A stretch of DNA of 64,000 nt from Alentia gelatinosa (taxonomy: Eukaryota > Annelida > Polychaeta > Phyllodocida > Polynoidae), in the NCBI GenBank assembly GCA_950022655.1, contig OX465589.1, forward strand, positions 25,907,626 to 25,971,625, given 5' to 3'. How positions within the stretch are numbered: the first letter of the stretch is position 1; each line of letters opens with the position of its first letter. This document shows, one piece after another, positions 1-12,508 of the stretch. Below the pieces are notes generated by a model that was not told where the DNA came from, made no database searches, and saw nothing but the letters and a program-made list of their open reading frames with translations. A program made the position numbers and the translations under genes.

Positions 1-310
1 TTATTCCTATCTCTGAGGAATGCTGAAAATGTACTTCATTGTGAAATAAAAGTGAACGAAACTAATGAAAAGTGAAATTACGATTCAGTTGACTCTGCCA
101 AGAAGGGACTCAGCATTTTGTTTTCGGCCGATAATAATTGTTAAAAGAATGAAGGTAAATTCATAACTGATATATTGCTAAGCATGATAATACTCATGGG
201 ACTTCAGTTGCCTTTGGTAGTAAAATCAATTTGGTTTTGGGGTATAAGAATTAATAGGACATGAACGATATAGGGTATGAATGAGCAAGTATCTGTAGTT
301 CAACAAACGT
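1..310. other. Unannotated AT-rich stretch
   Basis: I see no coding exon, RNA gene or clear repeat here. The sequence is AT-rich and without long open frames. Confidence 0.5.
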
Positions 311-329
311 AAAAGCATGTTCATCTTTC

Positions 330-580
330 TCTATTATACTGTCTCCTGGGTCCTGGGTGCTGGGTCCTACCCGAAGGTAGGTGCGCTTTCGGCGCCCCAG
401 GACACCCTGTCGGGGTTCTTCCAGGAAACCTTGAAGGGACTACCCCCCCCCTACAGTCCCCCCCAGACGCTTCAACCAAGCGGTCTGAATATCTTTGGTA
501 AAACGCCCTTGGGGGGTCTCGAACCTGCGTGAGTGACCTCGGCAAACCAGCAGACTTATCCACTGGACCACCGAGCAGGC
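330..580 (-). repeat. tRNA-derived SINE, minus strand
   Basis: Read on the minus strand from 580, the sequence begins like a tRNA. It has an A-box-like TGGTCCAGTGG (complement of 560-570) and a B box GGTTCGAGACC (complement of 515-525), the internal RNA polymerase III promoter pair. The rest, to about 330, is the non-tRNA body with short C and G runs. The head is too diverged to be a working tRNA gene. The far boundary is approximate. Confidence 0.6.
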
Positions 581-715
581 ATCAAGGTCGAGTGTTGGAA
601 CTTCTACTTGAATACAGGCTCAGCTGAGCTGGGTCCCGGCGTATCCCACAGGCTGGGTACCAGCGACACTCAGATCGAAGTTAAATATATCAAAGGTTTG
701 TGTTGAATCAGGCAA

Positions 716-795
716 GGCCCTGTGGCGCAGTCGGTAAAGGAGCGAGAAGCGAAATGCTGAGGTCAGACTATTGTGAGTTCAAATCCCTCGAGATA
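716..795 (+). repeat. tRNA-like SINE head, plus strand
   Basis: A tRNA-like segment starts GGCCCTGTGGCGCAGTCGG and ends with a B-box-like GAGTTCAAATCC at about 775-786. It looks like a SINE head or a tRNA pseudogene. I could not fold an intact cloverleaf, so it is not called as a tRNA gene. Confidence 0.5.
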
Positions 796-1680
796 CATTT
801 TGAATATAATCACTTTCTATCATTAACATCTACCAGGTTCATGAGATACATGTTCTTGTATATATATATACCACTTAGTTTTGAATGAGAAATCACACAA
901 ATTACTGAATTCAATATTTTATTTCATCACTCACTGTAACTCATTTCTGAATACAAATTTCTGATACACAATCACTGTGTTGTTGTTTACTGTCACGAGT
1001 GTTTACATTTGAATAGTCACCCTTCCGTGGGCTATCACAAAGTCAATGAGGCATGACGGCAGGACGTTCCCACGTAAACAAGACACTTACAGAGTAGTTG
1101 TAGTGGTTCCCATGATAAGGGACGTATAGCGACTAATCTCCCACTTGAGCACACATATAAAAAAGTGTGGTTCTATTATAAAACCGGGAGGTGTTTTATG
1201 GTAGTCACGATCGTTAATAGTCGAATTATCATACCAGCGCATGTATGGCACAGCTATAATGCGAATGGGTCTTAGACCATTGACCGTTTCAACCCAACAG
1301 GTAAATGCAACACCTTGTCTGTGAAACACCCTCCCGTTCCCACGCACGACACCTGCCAGTACTCTTACACACTCGGTACACCGGCACTTCTCAGACTGAC
1401 CTTGCTGGACCAGCCAGCAGTTACACATACTGCCTGTGTAAACATAGTCGAACAGGTCATACTACCACAATTAGAGAATTGGGATTTGGTTTAAGACGCA
1501 CTACCTGACAGAATTTAAAATAAGATGAAATTAGAGGATAGGCGTTTGATTCACCTTTTGACATTTATCAATTGGTGGGTATACAACGTGGGAGGTTATA
1601 CCAAACACGAGAACCATTGGGAACAATACCGGAATTTTAACGTTCAATAAAGGAGCTGTATAAAATTACATTATATGGTG
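796..1680. other. Unannotated stretch
   Basis: A 113-codon open frame lies on the minus strand (1087-1428) but resembles no family I know. A short inverted pair (about 1187-1200 against 1325-1337) suggests repeat-derived DNA. I see no supportable gene. Confidence 0.4.
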
Positions 1681-1681
1681 T

Positions 1682-1696
1682 GGGGGGGGGGGGGGG
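1682..1696. repeat. Poly-G run
   Basis: An uninterrupted run of about 15 G residues. Confidence 0.9.
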
Positions 1697-1839
1697 TAAT
1701 TGCTTGGGGAAAACTGCCGAACAATTTGAAATGTTGAACCTCTCTAAAATATCAATGAAAGAGGGAATGATAATAGGAAGGATTAAGATGTAATCATGTA
1801 AATTACCAGGCGGAAAACGATGCCTATAGATATAAGCAT

Positions 1840-2245
1840 TATGTAGGAGGAGTGAAGGAATAAGAGAAGGAAGGAGTGAAAAGAAGAATGAGGGAAGGAG
1901 TGGAGGGAGGGGGATGGAATGATTAAAGTATGGAAAGGAGAAAAAGGAGTGAAGGAAGGAAAGTGAAAGAAGGAGTGAAGGAAGGAAAGAGTGAGATGAA
2001 GGAAGGAGTGAAGGATAAAGAAGGAAAGAATGAGAGGAGTGAAGGAAGGAAGGGGTGAAGGAAAGAGGGAAGGAAGGAGTAACAGGAGTGGAGGAAATAA
2101 GTAAAGGGAGGGAGGAAGGAAGGAGGTGAAGGACAGAAGGAAGGAGAGAAGATTGTGAAGGAAGGAAGGAAGGAAGGAGTGAAACATGGAATTGTGGAAG
2201 GGTAGGGGAGAGGGAAGGAAGGAATGAAGGAAGGAAGGAATTGGA
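1840..2245. repeat. GAAGGA-rich polypurine tract
   Basis: About 400 bases are almost entirely purine on the plus strand, made of degenerate GAAGGA and GGAAGGAGT units. The long serine/leucine/proline-rich open frames on the other strand are a product of this low complexity. Confidence 0.9.
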
Positions 2246-2306
2246 AGAGGAACAGAAATGGCCCTAGTAATGCCAAACTTAGCAATGTCAAGCTGACCAG
2301 CGCCTG

Positions 2307-2310
2307 CCCC

Positions 2311-2341
<31 letters not shown>

Positions 2342-2343
2342 AC
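2307..2343. repeat. Compound microsatellite (C)n(CA)n
   Basis: About 21 C residues run directly into a CA repeat. The same kind of junction recurs at 12421-12456 (other strand) and 30777-30810. Confidence 0.9.
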
Positions 2344-2905
2344 AGCTGGCCAGTGGCAGGCACTCAACCCCACCCTGGCCACGATACAGGCTGCCTGGGC
2401 GCCAGCAGGAGGGGTGGGATAGGTTGATAGTGCTGCAGCATGTGAGAGCTCAGAGCAGTATTTCTAGTGTACCCAGAACTGTAGCTTTCCAACGGTATAT
2501 GGTGCACTTAAGTCTTTTTTGGTGATGGGTGTTCACTTACTGTAGCCCCTCATGCTGCAGCACTATGAGGGGAAGAGGGAGAGGAGTAGGGACTGAATGC
2601 AGGATGTTGGTCAGCCAGCCATGACTGGGGAAGGGCCTGCGTTGATTGGATAATTAAACCTCCACCACCTCTGTGAACTCATCAGCTCATAGGTAACTTG
2701 ACCATATGCTTTTCAAGATGGCTGACAGAACTATGTTTTCTTGTATCCAATAATGTAGCTTAGCCCATCTAAATAATGACACTTCTTTTATATTCCATAT
2801 CAAAATACTAAATATTAAAACTGCGAGATATTATATTGCCATAAAATCTTCTATCCAAAATAAAAATCACATTCCTATCTGAGTTCAGGTAGCTGTAAAT
2901 AGCAG
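2344..2905. other. Unannotated stretch
   Basis: No gene, RNA or named repeat is visible here. An inverted pair around the phrase 'gtgctgcagcat' (about 2430 and 2552) may mark a small old foldback element. Confidence 0.4.
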
Positions 2906-4213
2906 ATATGGGTCGGATTTTTGAAACCTGCTAAATTCCGCTTTGATCCTGGGATCAGAGACCCCAATTTTTTTTTAGAATAATACTTCTTTTTATATTC
3001 TATATTAGTCACCTACTAAGTACCTTCCAGAAAAACGTTATTCCAACAAAATCAGATGAATGGCTTAGATTTGAGAGCCTTTTGAAGTTGTGTATAATAC
3101 TTCATGTTGTCCAACCCCCTAGATATTTGAAATTTCAAGAAATGTTATAAATGCTTATAACTTAAGAAAGACTAATATTATATGGTGACACACATTATAT
3201 TCTATCCAGAATACCTTTTCCATATACTAGATTTAAAAGAAAAGCTCTGAACTATATTTGGGTTGTTGGGCAACACAGGGGTGTCGGACAACACGTTAAT
3301 AGAGTTACTCAGAACAATGAGAAAAATAATATTTGAGGCTATAATCCTTTATATTTCTAATGAAATGATAATAAGCTATATTTCACAAAGCAAACCACTC
3401 AATTATTGATAAAAAAACAACCCCAAAATCATAGCTTGTAAAATAGCATGTTGTCCGACCCCCAGGGTGTCGGACAACACATGTTCAGTTTTTTAACAAT
3501 AAAAAGTATATTTTTTTATTTAGAAAAAAAAACAACCTGAGTATTCATGAGTGGTAGGGGTACTTAACATAACCAGGGATATTTGTTATGATTATTATTT
3601 TTTTTATACATCCTTTAGAGGTATGTTGTCCAACAACCCATTTTTTTTAAAAATATCATCATGGAATCATAATGTTCTGTTATCAGAATGGATAATCCGA
3701 TTGTGTTGAGACTTTCAGGTATCACAGCCAGGATTCTGGTCAACATTGTACAATAAAGGAAAATTAATTTCTCACTATATATTTCATTAGTATTTTCCTC
3801 TGAAAGTCGGGGTGTTGAACAACATGCTCTATGGGTCTCTATGTTGGAAAATTTGAAGGTCCTGGATAGTTTTTACCATTTTAATATTTTTTCAATCTTT
3901 TACCAACTTTCAAAATTATATTGTCTACACTTCTCATGACATATGCTTTAAAAATGTTAATAAATACAATTGGCTCAAAATTGTGTCTCCCAGATTTTGA
4001 ACAAAGCAAAAATCACTAGAAAATCACAGTTCTTGTTGATTTTTGGAAGGAAAAATTCCTCAGAACTCTACAAAACCCTATGTTGGAAAGAAAGATTATC
4101 AAAAGATACACCAAATAATTTCATTTTTACATTGATGAGATACGCTCATACAACATGAACCTTGAATAAGCTTATTTGGGCAATTTAGCAGGTTTTAAAA
4201 ATCCCACCCATAT
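2906..4213. mobile_element. 1.3 kb foldback element with recurrent TGTTGTCCGACC motif
   Basis: The ends are imperfect inverted repeats of about 32 bases. The left end begins ATATGGGTCGGATTTTTGAA (2906); the right end, read on the minus strand from 4213, begins ATATGGGTGGGATTTTTAAA, and both continue to CCTGCTAAATT. No transposase frame is visible, so it would be non-autonomous. The interior is AT-rich and carries TGTTGTCCGACC-like boxes on either strand near 3104, 3281, 3449/3466, 3624 and 3812. No clear target duplication is visible. Confidence 0.6.
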
Positions 4214-4815
4214 GTGGTCAACTCACCTATTAACACAACAGGCAGGTGTATTACAATAGGCTATAGCCACAGACAATGAGACCAATTGTCCACCAACACA
4301 TGTATTCGCCTTTCCAAACGGCAGTCTTCCAGATTGATTTCGCATAGCACATACACATATATCCATACAAGACAATACAATATGTATGAGTAGATAAAGC
4401 TAGTGAATCATTACTACTATCTTATGTATTACCTCTTTAACGTCCATTTTACATGTCACAATGTAGCATGTTTAACACCTCTACAGACAATTCATTCCAA
4501 CATAAGTGCATCTATACAACGGTCAATCCTGATTTTTCAGTTCTGTGCCTACAGATCTTCTACTAATCTTCTCCCAACAATCAACCCGATTCTTAAAATA
4601 GTAAAACACAGTACCAGTAGTTACTGAAACAACGGGACTAATGTTATCTAATGAGTTCAGTCTATTCTTAAACGCTGCCTTTTGCTTGGAGCTTTTTTGA
4701 TGTCCTTGTCAAGACACTTTTGACCCTTACAGTGATTTCTGTTTTTGGTTTATCTATCTAATTTGAAATTTAATTCCCTTGCGATCAGGTCTGTATCCGT
4801 TCTCTTTAATTGTGT
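4214..4815. other. Unannotated stretch
   Basis: AT-rich DNA with no supportable gene. It may include the diverged 3' end of the LINE fragment that follows. Confidence 0.4.
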
Positions 4816-4816
4816 G

Positions 4817-5640
4817 TTAAATCAGCAATATTTCATAGTTTTTGTTATATTTTTTACGCATGTACACCAATAACAGTTCGTTTCGTCTGCGATGCAACAT
4901 TTTTGTGCTCGTCAAGTTTTGCAACTGTTCAACTGTATGCACCATGGTACAGTCCTGAACATAAATGCGCAAGGCTTTTTTCTGCATTCTCTGCAACTTT
5001 GTCAGCCAGACTTTGGATGCACCTTCAGTAAATAATGCTGAATAATCCAAGACTGGTAATATCACTTGTTTGTATGGTTTAATCGCAGCCCGTCTCGATA
5101 TCATCTGTCTAACCTTACGAAAAATGAATAGCTGTTTGTGTTACCTCATATCTATCTCAATCCCAAGATAAGGATATGCATTCCTCTATATACTTTATGA
5201 TTGGTCATCAATTTCGTTTTGGACTGGGACTCATACCATCATACTTACGTTGTATCTGTATTGATATTTAATGAATTACGATCCCATCATTCCATTAAGC
5301 TATCTAAATCATGTTGCAGCTGTTGGCTTACCCCGAAGGGGGTCTTTACCGACATGTATATGACCAAGTCATCAGCATATAACAGATAATTGCAGTTCCA
5401 TACCATACAAATCTTTAATGAGATAAATAAATAGCAAGGGACCTAAAACAGAGCCTTGAGGAACACCATATTCTAGAGAACTCCAGGTTGATATCGAATC
5501 ATTAAGTTTGACACGTTCAGGTATGATTCGAACACATGGTACGAACGCATACTCAATATCTCTAGGTTTCTTCAATAATATATCATGATGTACACTGTCA
5601 AAAGCCTTGCAATAATCTACAAATGTAACTCCTATTCATT
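4817..5640 (-). mobile_element. Decayed LINE reverse-transcriptase fragment (copy 1)
   Basis: On the minus strand, from 5640 downwards, the translation shows successive non-LTR reverse-transcriptase blocks: a D-Y-C-K-A-F-D-S-V block, GVPQGSVLGPLLF (near 5450), the catalytic YADDLVIY (near 5360, in another frame), then VILPVLDYS and LQRMQKKALRI (5060-4970). At least one frameshift separates GVPQGS from YADD, so it is a pseudogene. Motif spacing suggests a Jockey/CR1-like group; the clade is inference. Confidence 0.85.
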
Positions 5641-5659
5641 CTTTATGACCGGCAAAAAT

Positions 5660-6060
5660 CGTCTAATAATCATTCAATTATCGCCTTTAGTTCTTGTTCC
5701 ATAACTACCTTTGCTTCTTTTTTATCGTCCCCATTCACTATTTTAACAAACTCATCTGTATATATAGCACTGGTTTTACATAAGCTAATGCATTTATTAT
5801 ATAGTTGATAAAAATCAGAAAAACTAAAGGACCTATCTAGACCCTTGTAGTACTCCTCAGCCTATGTCATTTGTATGACATAGTACTCGATTTATTTCTG
5901 TTCTGGATTTTCTGTTATTTAGATAATCTATTTTCATTTTAATGATACTCTCACTTATCCCTATCTTCTTATTTTATTTATTAGTACTCTATGATTTACA
6001 CTATCAAAAGCCTTTTTAAAACCAATATACATCGTATGTGGCTACCGTCATCCTTTACTA
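5660..6060 (-). mobile_element. Second, different decayed LINE fragment
   Basis: On the minus strand a separate reverse-transcriptase remnant reads F-K-K-A-F-D-S-V-N-H (near 6020), a GVLQGS-like block (near 5865), then an eroded YTDE in the YADD position (near 5780). Frames are broken by several stops. Its fingers and palm motifs repeat those of the neighbouring copy with different sequence, so it is a second insertion, not a continuation. Confidence 0.65.
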
Positions 6061-7740
6061 TCAATGTGTGTGAGAATTTTACACTAAAAGTGGTTTGTGC
6101 CATTGGCCGTTTTCATAGAAAACAATTTTATCTTGTTAATTTGATCATATGCTTTATTAGATCTATTTATTCGTGAAAATGCCTCATTGTTGTACGTTAC
6201 ACAGTTATGCTAGGACTTGACCATATACACCCTAGATCATCAAATTTACCAATTATACTAATATTTTATGTAAATGGTTGTCATAAGACAATACCCAAAT
6301 CCTAATTTTGATATATTTTTGGGCCTTTGTGTTATTCTACAGGTATTAAATGTGTATCATGCACCTCAGGTGTTCAGCCTCCTCCATCGTGCTATTACTT
6401 GTGTGTTGGATTGTTGATTCCTCCTGTGCAGCTGTCTGTACACCAATATATCGCACAGAGAACGTCTGCTGCCTCTGTATCTTCCCGTGAACTGCCCGCA
6501 GTAGTCGAGCTGGAAAGTAAGATGAAACTTATCAAGTCTGTCGGTGGTTTTGGCCCACTTGATTCAGGTCAACTATAGACTGTAGAACCATCTCAAGGCG
6601 CTGCTATTACTATGTAAGAGGGTCAAGGTGAAGGCCGTGGTTGGCTGTGAATGCAGTCATTGGTTGCTGGGCCTATTATTTCCTTATATGAGAATGAAGG
6701 CAGAAGGACAGCTCTATGCACCTTTGTGTGTGTCAGCATTTGGCAAAATGTACATTTGGTTGAAATCAGATATACCTTGGTTTCAGAAAACCATTTTTTA
6801 TGGCCGAATTTTGATTCAATGTCCCTACTTCCAGACTTACTTGAGAAAAATATGAATAAACATCTAGAGGCATACCTAGAATCAAATGACCCACGAATAA
6901 ATGGACATTTTGGCTTTCATGCATACTTGCAAAATTCAAATACCATTACAAATTCAGCTGAATCTGGAATACTTCATATTTTCAGGATCTAGACGTCAAG
7001 GCCAACGATCCCGTTTTTTTATTAAAACACCTAAATATAGGGCTATGGAAGCAAACCTTGATGTAAAAATCACATGATTATTGTTCAAAGCCCAAGGGAT
7101 GTCAATCAAGAGCCTAAAACATCTTAAAAACATCTGAAAAGTGGATACAATTGGGTGGATAGATACTATAGTTGGCATTGTAGCTGCCATTTTACTGCAG
7201 GCATTATATAAACCTGGTTTATCTGCTTCACCATCCAATTACCATTAAATCCTCTCCATACCCATTTAGCCTCTTATTTCTCTTAGTCTTTTAGCCTTGA
7301 GCCTGCGTAGCTAGTAGGTGTTTTATCTTTTAGACACACACTACTGGTATCCGGCCAGAACACTCGATAAGTTCCCCATTCACCCAACCGTCCTGTCAGT
7401 TATCTTAGAACCATATGAAATTGACATTTCAGGGCATTGACAAAAAATACATCAATTGTATTTTCAAATGAGGAGAAACACGCGGGAAACCAGAATTAAT
7501 TTCCAATGGGCATTCCTGCACCATGCCACAAACCACCCCGTCCCCTACATACAATCTAATATGACAAAGATGGTGGGCAGCTTACCTTGAACGCAGCCAG
7601 TGATTAAGTCTCACTATTTCATCATCATTTTCGAGTCATTCAAGTGCTTTTCGTCAGTCTATATCTTGCAGGCACAGCTGAACACCAGCAACATTGAGAT
7701 CTGAAACCAGGATAATATCATAAGTGTGTGAGTGATTTGG
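6061..7740. other. Unannotated stretch
   Basis: Short open frames only (113 codons or fewer), without recognisable domains or convincing splice context. No gene is called. Confidence 0.4.
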
Positions 7741-8782
7741 GGTTGGTTTGTTTGATTTTACATCCAGTCAACTATGACAGGCCCCTTCAAGGCGCCTGTT
7801 TTTCAGTCATGACCGTATGTGATAGTGACCAGTTAGTGACCGTTTTGAGAGCATTGGGTTCCAGAGACAAATGGTCATAATGATAGTGAAGGTTTTGAGG
7901 GATCATAGCCTTGGTCACTGTTTTGTGTTCCAGAGTCGTGACCATTTAGTGACATTTTTGTCCAAATGGTCTCCAAAACAGTGACAGGGTCAGACATGTC
8001 ATACATATATGATATATATATACCAAAACTTATCAAAATTAACAGATATTTGCAGTGGAGGATTCTAAATGGATGTCATACCTTTATCCCAAATTACATA
8101 ATTTGCCAATGATTATCTTATTCATAAGAATTGTTTCACCAAAGCCAGTGATAACTGTTGACACTGCCCTGCTTGACTGCCTTGTATACATCCTACTGCA
8201 ATACTCGACCCTAAGTTGGTGTGATAGTCTCATACTTTTGATTGGCATATTTCATTTTATACACTTCCACTGTATCAAATGAAACAATATCTACCGTGTT
8301 GAATTTATCCATGTATGTTATATCTAATTCCCAAATTTCATAATTATCTGTTGGGTAATATACATGTGAGACATGCTTTTGTTTTTTGAATGGGCCTTGG
8401 GCCAACAGTGATCATAACAGCCAAACAGTGACCGGGTCTGAGGAACAATTTTTGGTCATGATCACTCTTTTGGTCTCCCGAACAGTCACTCTTTTTCTAT
8501 CACAACTAGTAAAGACGTTGCTGTCTAAAAAACAGGTCCCAGACTTTCTCAAGGTTCAGAGAGGTGGTGATCGAATCCATGAGAAATCTGACCACTATAC
8601 ATTTACGCACAGGTGAGCGTGCTTTTAGTTCCCACACCACATAGACATGGTATGAGAAGGACTGGTCTTTGATTTAGCAGTAAATCTACTTCTGCTGGAG
8701 ATGAAGGCTGCATTGGGACTTAAACCCACAACCTTGGGATTATGAGTCCAGTACCTTAACCACTGAGCTAACTCCCCATTCC
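7740..8782 (-). mobile_element. tRNA-derived SINE split by an insertion
   Basis: On the minus strand a tRNA-like head starts near 8782, with A box TAGCTCAGTGG (complement of 8760-8770) and B-box-like GGTTTAAGTCC (complement of 8716-8726). The head resembles a tRNA with a CAT anticodon. The body continues to about 8535 and matches the intact copy at 15081-15394. The family's other end (a GTTTGATTT-like tail and AACTATGACAGG) reappears at 7745-7780. About 750 bases therefore seem inserted at 7781-8535. Confidence 0.6.
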
Positions 8783-10584
8783 CGAATATAGAATACAGTT
8801 TGTTGGAAAACCGCGTCATTATGGAGTCTGTGAACGTGTTTTGTTTAGAACAGGACAGGTAACCCCCAAGTAACGATTATCATCTTCTTCTAACTACCAT
8901 CACATTATACTATTTTCCAGGATATCAACGAGAATATATATAAATGGAATCTCCTGAAAACTGGGCCAGCATCTCTGGGTAAAGTGAGATTTTGTGAAAT
9001 GCAACAATACATACCTATACTAAGATCTGGCACAGCTGCAGTCACCCAGCATACAGTGTTCTATAACAGTTAGATGGACTCGTGTCAGACGCTGACATCG
9101 TCAGAGAAGTTGGGTGAAGGTGTGTCTCTCTGCACCGATGTGTCAGTCTGTGTGTGTGTTTATGTTTGTGGTGATGTAGAAGGAACGGCAGTCAAATGTG
9201 GCGGTCCCCAGTGACCTGTGGCGCGCTCACTCAGGCGGAAATGACACCCAATCATCTACATTGATTGTTTGTGGACAATCAATCCACGGTGTTTATATGT
9301 TATGTAATATATCTGACACATTGACTGTATACTCTACCTCAATACAGATTCAATCAATTGAGCTATATTTGATTATGTCTGAGAGAGAATAACGGTTTCT
9401 GTAGCACCAAAAACTGATACAGACTGAGATATATTAATTCTACAGGGAACTGGCACTACAGTAATAGACCAATTATTCACACAATTTCACTGAGAAATCA
9501 AGACTGCACCTGGAGCATTTGATTCACCTCATATCTAAATGGCCTCTGGCATCTGGTGGATGTATGCTAGTGATAATCTACACACAGCACAGTATTTCAT
9601 TTCTAAAATAATCAACCTAATTGCTTGTGGTGCTGACGCATGTATATGATTCCGACGCTTAGTCTCGTTTGTATCCACGATATCGATATAAGAATTAATC
9701 ATACATCTTGTGTCAATTAACAGTTACAATACTGAGAGAGAAAATACACACACATATCCACCTGATTCTTCTGAACAACCGTAGTTTAGGGTGATTGTTC
9801 CAGTTCAATGAACACGGATCCGTACAGGATACTTGCCGGGGTCTGCCATTGTTAGAGCGTGCTTGCACGCGCTAAATACATCATCTAGATCTTAGAGTCA
9901 GGGTTAGAGTGATCACATTGAACTTTCAGTGTGCTTCCAGAAAGCTATCACTTCACTATCTGTGTGCTGTTCACTGTGATAGTGAGAACAGAGCAGGGAG
10001 CCAGTGTCTCAGGGCCTTAGAGGTATGCACAGCTGACCATGACCAATCACTTAAGACCGAAATAACTCATTGACCTACTGCTGCTTGATATGTTTTGATC
10101 CTAGACTCAGGCAGTTGGAGAAATGACAAGTTGACTGGGTGCATCTGCTCCTAGTTTATAGGGGGCGGTGATGCACCACTAAACTTATTGCTTTATAATT
10201 GTGCTTTTTAGGGAGACTTGATTTTATTACGTGCTCTTGGACCACGTGTAAATGCATTTTGGCATGGATATTATACTGTATCTATCTTGATTGAGAAATC
10301 TTATGATGTTTTTGGATGGCTTTCAAGACCTGATTTTTGTGCATTTCTCTCATAGCTTCTCCTATTCTAAGCTGTTTACACCATTCTCTTCGCAATGGGA
10401 GGTTTGTTCTGTGATTTAATGTGGGTAAGACATAAATGACTGCAAGCACTATGGTAAAAAAAAGTGTATTCATCACGTGACACAATACAGACATTGAGGT
10501 TGTCTAGTTTCATGACAACACAAGTAGCTGTCCTTAGGAAAAGACAGACCCCACACATGAGAATCAGACAAATCTACACATCAA
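8783..10584. other. Unannotated stretch
   Basis: No gene, RNA or clear repeat can be supported here. Confidence 0.4.
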
Positions 10585-10756
10585 GGGACCTGTTTCACTA
10601 GTTTCGTGACAAAAGTGTTATACAGATATGAAAAGTGGCACCAACAGTGCAAGCAAGAACGGACAAAACGAAGTCTAATGTCTAGCTCTTATGAAACCGG
10701 ACACACAATCTATAGACGCCATCTAGACATGTCACGAAGCTAGTGAAACAGGTCCC
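10585..10756. mobile_element. 172 bp MITE with 26 bp terminal inverted repeats
   Basis: The ends are inverted copies: GGGACCTGTTTCACTAG at 10585 and its complement ending GTGAAACAGGTCCC at 10756. About 25 of 26 bases match. There is no coding capacity and no obvious target duplication. Confidence 0.8.
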
Positions 10757-12420
10757 TGGTTCCATACAGCATAAGTACCCCCGCCCCGATTCTTACGTGG
10801 ACTAAATCCAGTGATCCCCGGCTCTATTCCTGGCCGGTCCTTCCTGGAGTAATCCGCCTTGTCCCCGGTAACTGCTGGTGCGTCCCACTGAGCTTCAATT
10901 GACTCACTTTCAATTTCAGTCTGGGGTTAATATTACCTCACGGTCCACAGTATTGAACCTAGCTTACTGAGAAAATGGGCGTTCACGTAGAACGGCAGAA
11001 CAACATACATAGCTTGGAACCTCTAATGCACTCCTGTCTGTGATAATTACGAAGACAGGTTGAGGCTCCAGAGAAATAATGGTGATAAGATATTGAGTCT
11101 TCATATCGACGTATATCAAATCTATATATGCAAGTAACCAAGCTCGTATATGTGTAATTTCTAGACAATAATTGTCAAACCGGAATACCAACTGGCACCC
11201 TGTTGTGCATATATGCATCTATATATAGAATCCCAGATGAACCGGTCCCGGTGCCATACCGCCACCCACCCCCTCCAACATGCGGCGAACCGGCCCCTGC
11301 CAAACAGGTCCCCTTATACCCAAGTGCCTGCCCTCGCTGCTTTGGGCGCTTGCATTGTTAATTATTTTGATGAATAAACAATCGTTAGAAAGCTGAGATT
11401 TAGGTATATGCAGCTGTATTCACCCATGCACATCAAGTCCCTAAACCCCGTATCAACTTCCCTTTTGCAACCACCGACTACGCGCTATCCATTTCGGCTC
11501 GGCGGTCTGGAGGAAGATATAAGACCTTGGGCTAGCTGGTCATGAATGATAAAGCGTCTATTCATCCTGCCATATTCCGCTATTGAACATGTCCTACTGG
11601 CCTTTGATGCAGTACTTGAGGCAGTTACCGACTTAAAAGTTTAAAGTACCTCATTTTTAAAAGTACATTAGACAAATAAACTAATGTGTGCATCATGTAG
11701 ATCCCAGTGCTCTGGTTAATATACCTTTTAAATTTTTTTTTACAATTTCTTTATCGATCCATCATCAGTAATACATTTACAAAAGACTCTTATGTCTTCC
11801 AAGTTTTTATTATATTGATCACCCGTCAATCATGTCTGTACTCCTAATATCAGTTGAGATATTCAAAGTTTAAGGTCTGAAATTTTTGGTGTTTGTGTGA
11901 GCGAGCGCGAAAACGGCCGCGGGGGCTGAAGGGGCTTATTTAATTTTTTTTATTGTTTATTGCCATCGATTCATTACAAATCGCTCTTCCAAGCAATAGT
12001 GGATACAAGTAGGACAAAGCAGCTTATGGTATTTACAATGAGTGCTTTAGTATGCTGCAACATTTATACATCACTAAAGTGTAGAATCTCTCTTGCTGTT
12101 ATCTATATCACATCTTTTCACTCATTAACATCTTATTCACTCCTGTTTTAAACTATCTTTTTGAGAGTTCGGCTTGTAGAGCGCTCGGAAGTATACCGAT
12201 GACCGTCTGAAGCTTTCTTTTTTCGGTCGAGGCAGGTACAAGGTGGATTTACCCGCTGCTCTTGTCTGTATTAAAATTCCGTTCTACTTTCTGTATTAGA
12301 GAGTTTTCTCTCAGACACCTAATGATACCAATCATTAGTAATCTTCTCCGAGTTTTGTGGCTTCTGGTGCCCCTTGCAGTGGCAAGGAGCAGTGATCCAC
12401 ACTCGGTAGATGATTGGGTT
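10757..12420. other. Unannotated stretch
   Basis: No supportable gene or named repeat. Confidence 0.4.
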
Positions 12421-12508
12421 GAGTGTGTGCGTGTGTGTGTGTGTGGGGGGGGGGGGTCAGTGGGTACGATTGGCACCGCGACATAGAGCTGGGAGGGGGG
12501 GGGGGTCG
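12421..12508. repeat. (GT)n(G)n microsatellite and second G run
   Basis: A GT repeat runs into about 12 G residues (12445-12456). A second G run follows at about 12496-12506. Confidence 0.85.

Noticed and set aside
716..795. Possible functional tRNA gene
   Set aside because: A and B boxes are present, but the stems do not pair well and the sequence continues as a SINE-like body.
1087..1428. 113-codon open frame on the minus strand with several cysteines
   Set aside because: It matches no family I can name. Its two halves include an inverted pair typical of repeat DNA, and no convincing splice partners or promoter are visible.
1783..2382. Long Ser/Leu/Pro-rich open frames opposite the GA tract
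   Set aside because: They are translations of a polypurine simple repeat.
8700..8786. Possible tRNA-Met gene on the minus strand
   Set aside because: The head resembles a tRNA with a CAT anticodon, but it is followed by a SINE body shared with 15081-15394.
10282..10558. Overlapping minus-strand open frames of 60-70 codons
   Set aside because: No domain, signal or supportive splice sites; length is within chance for this composition.
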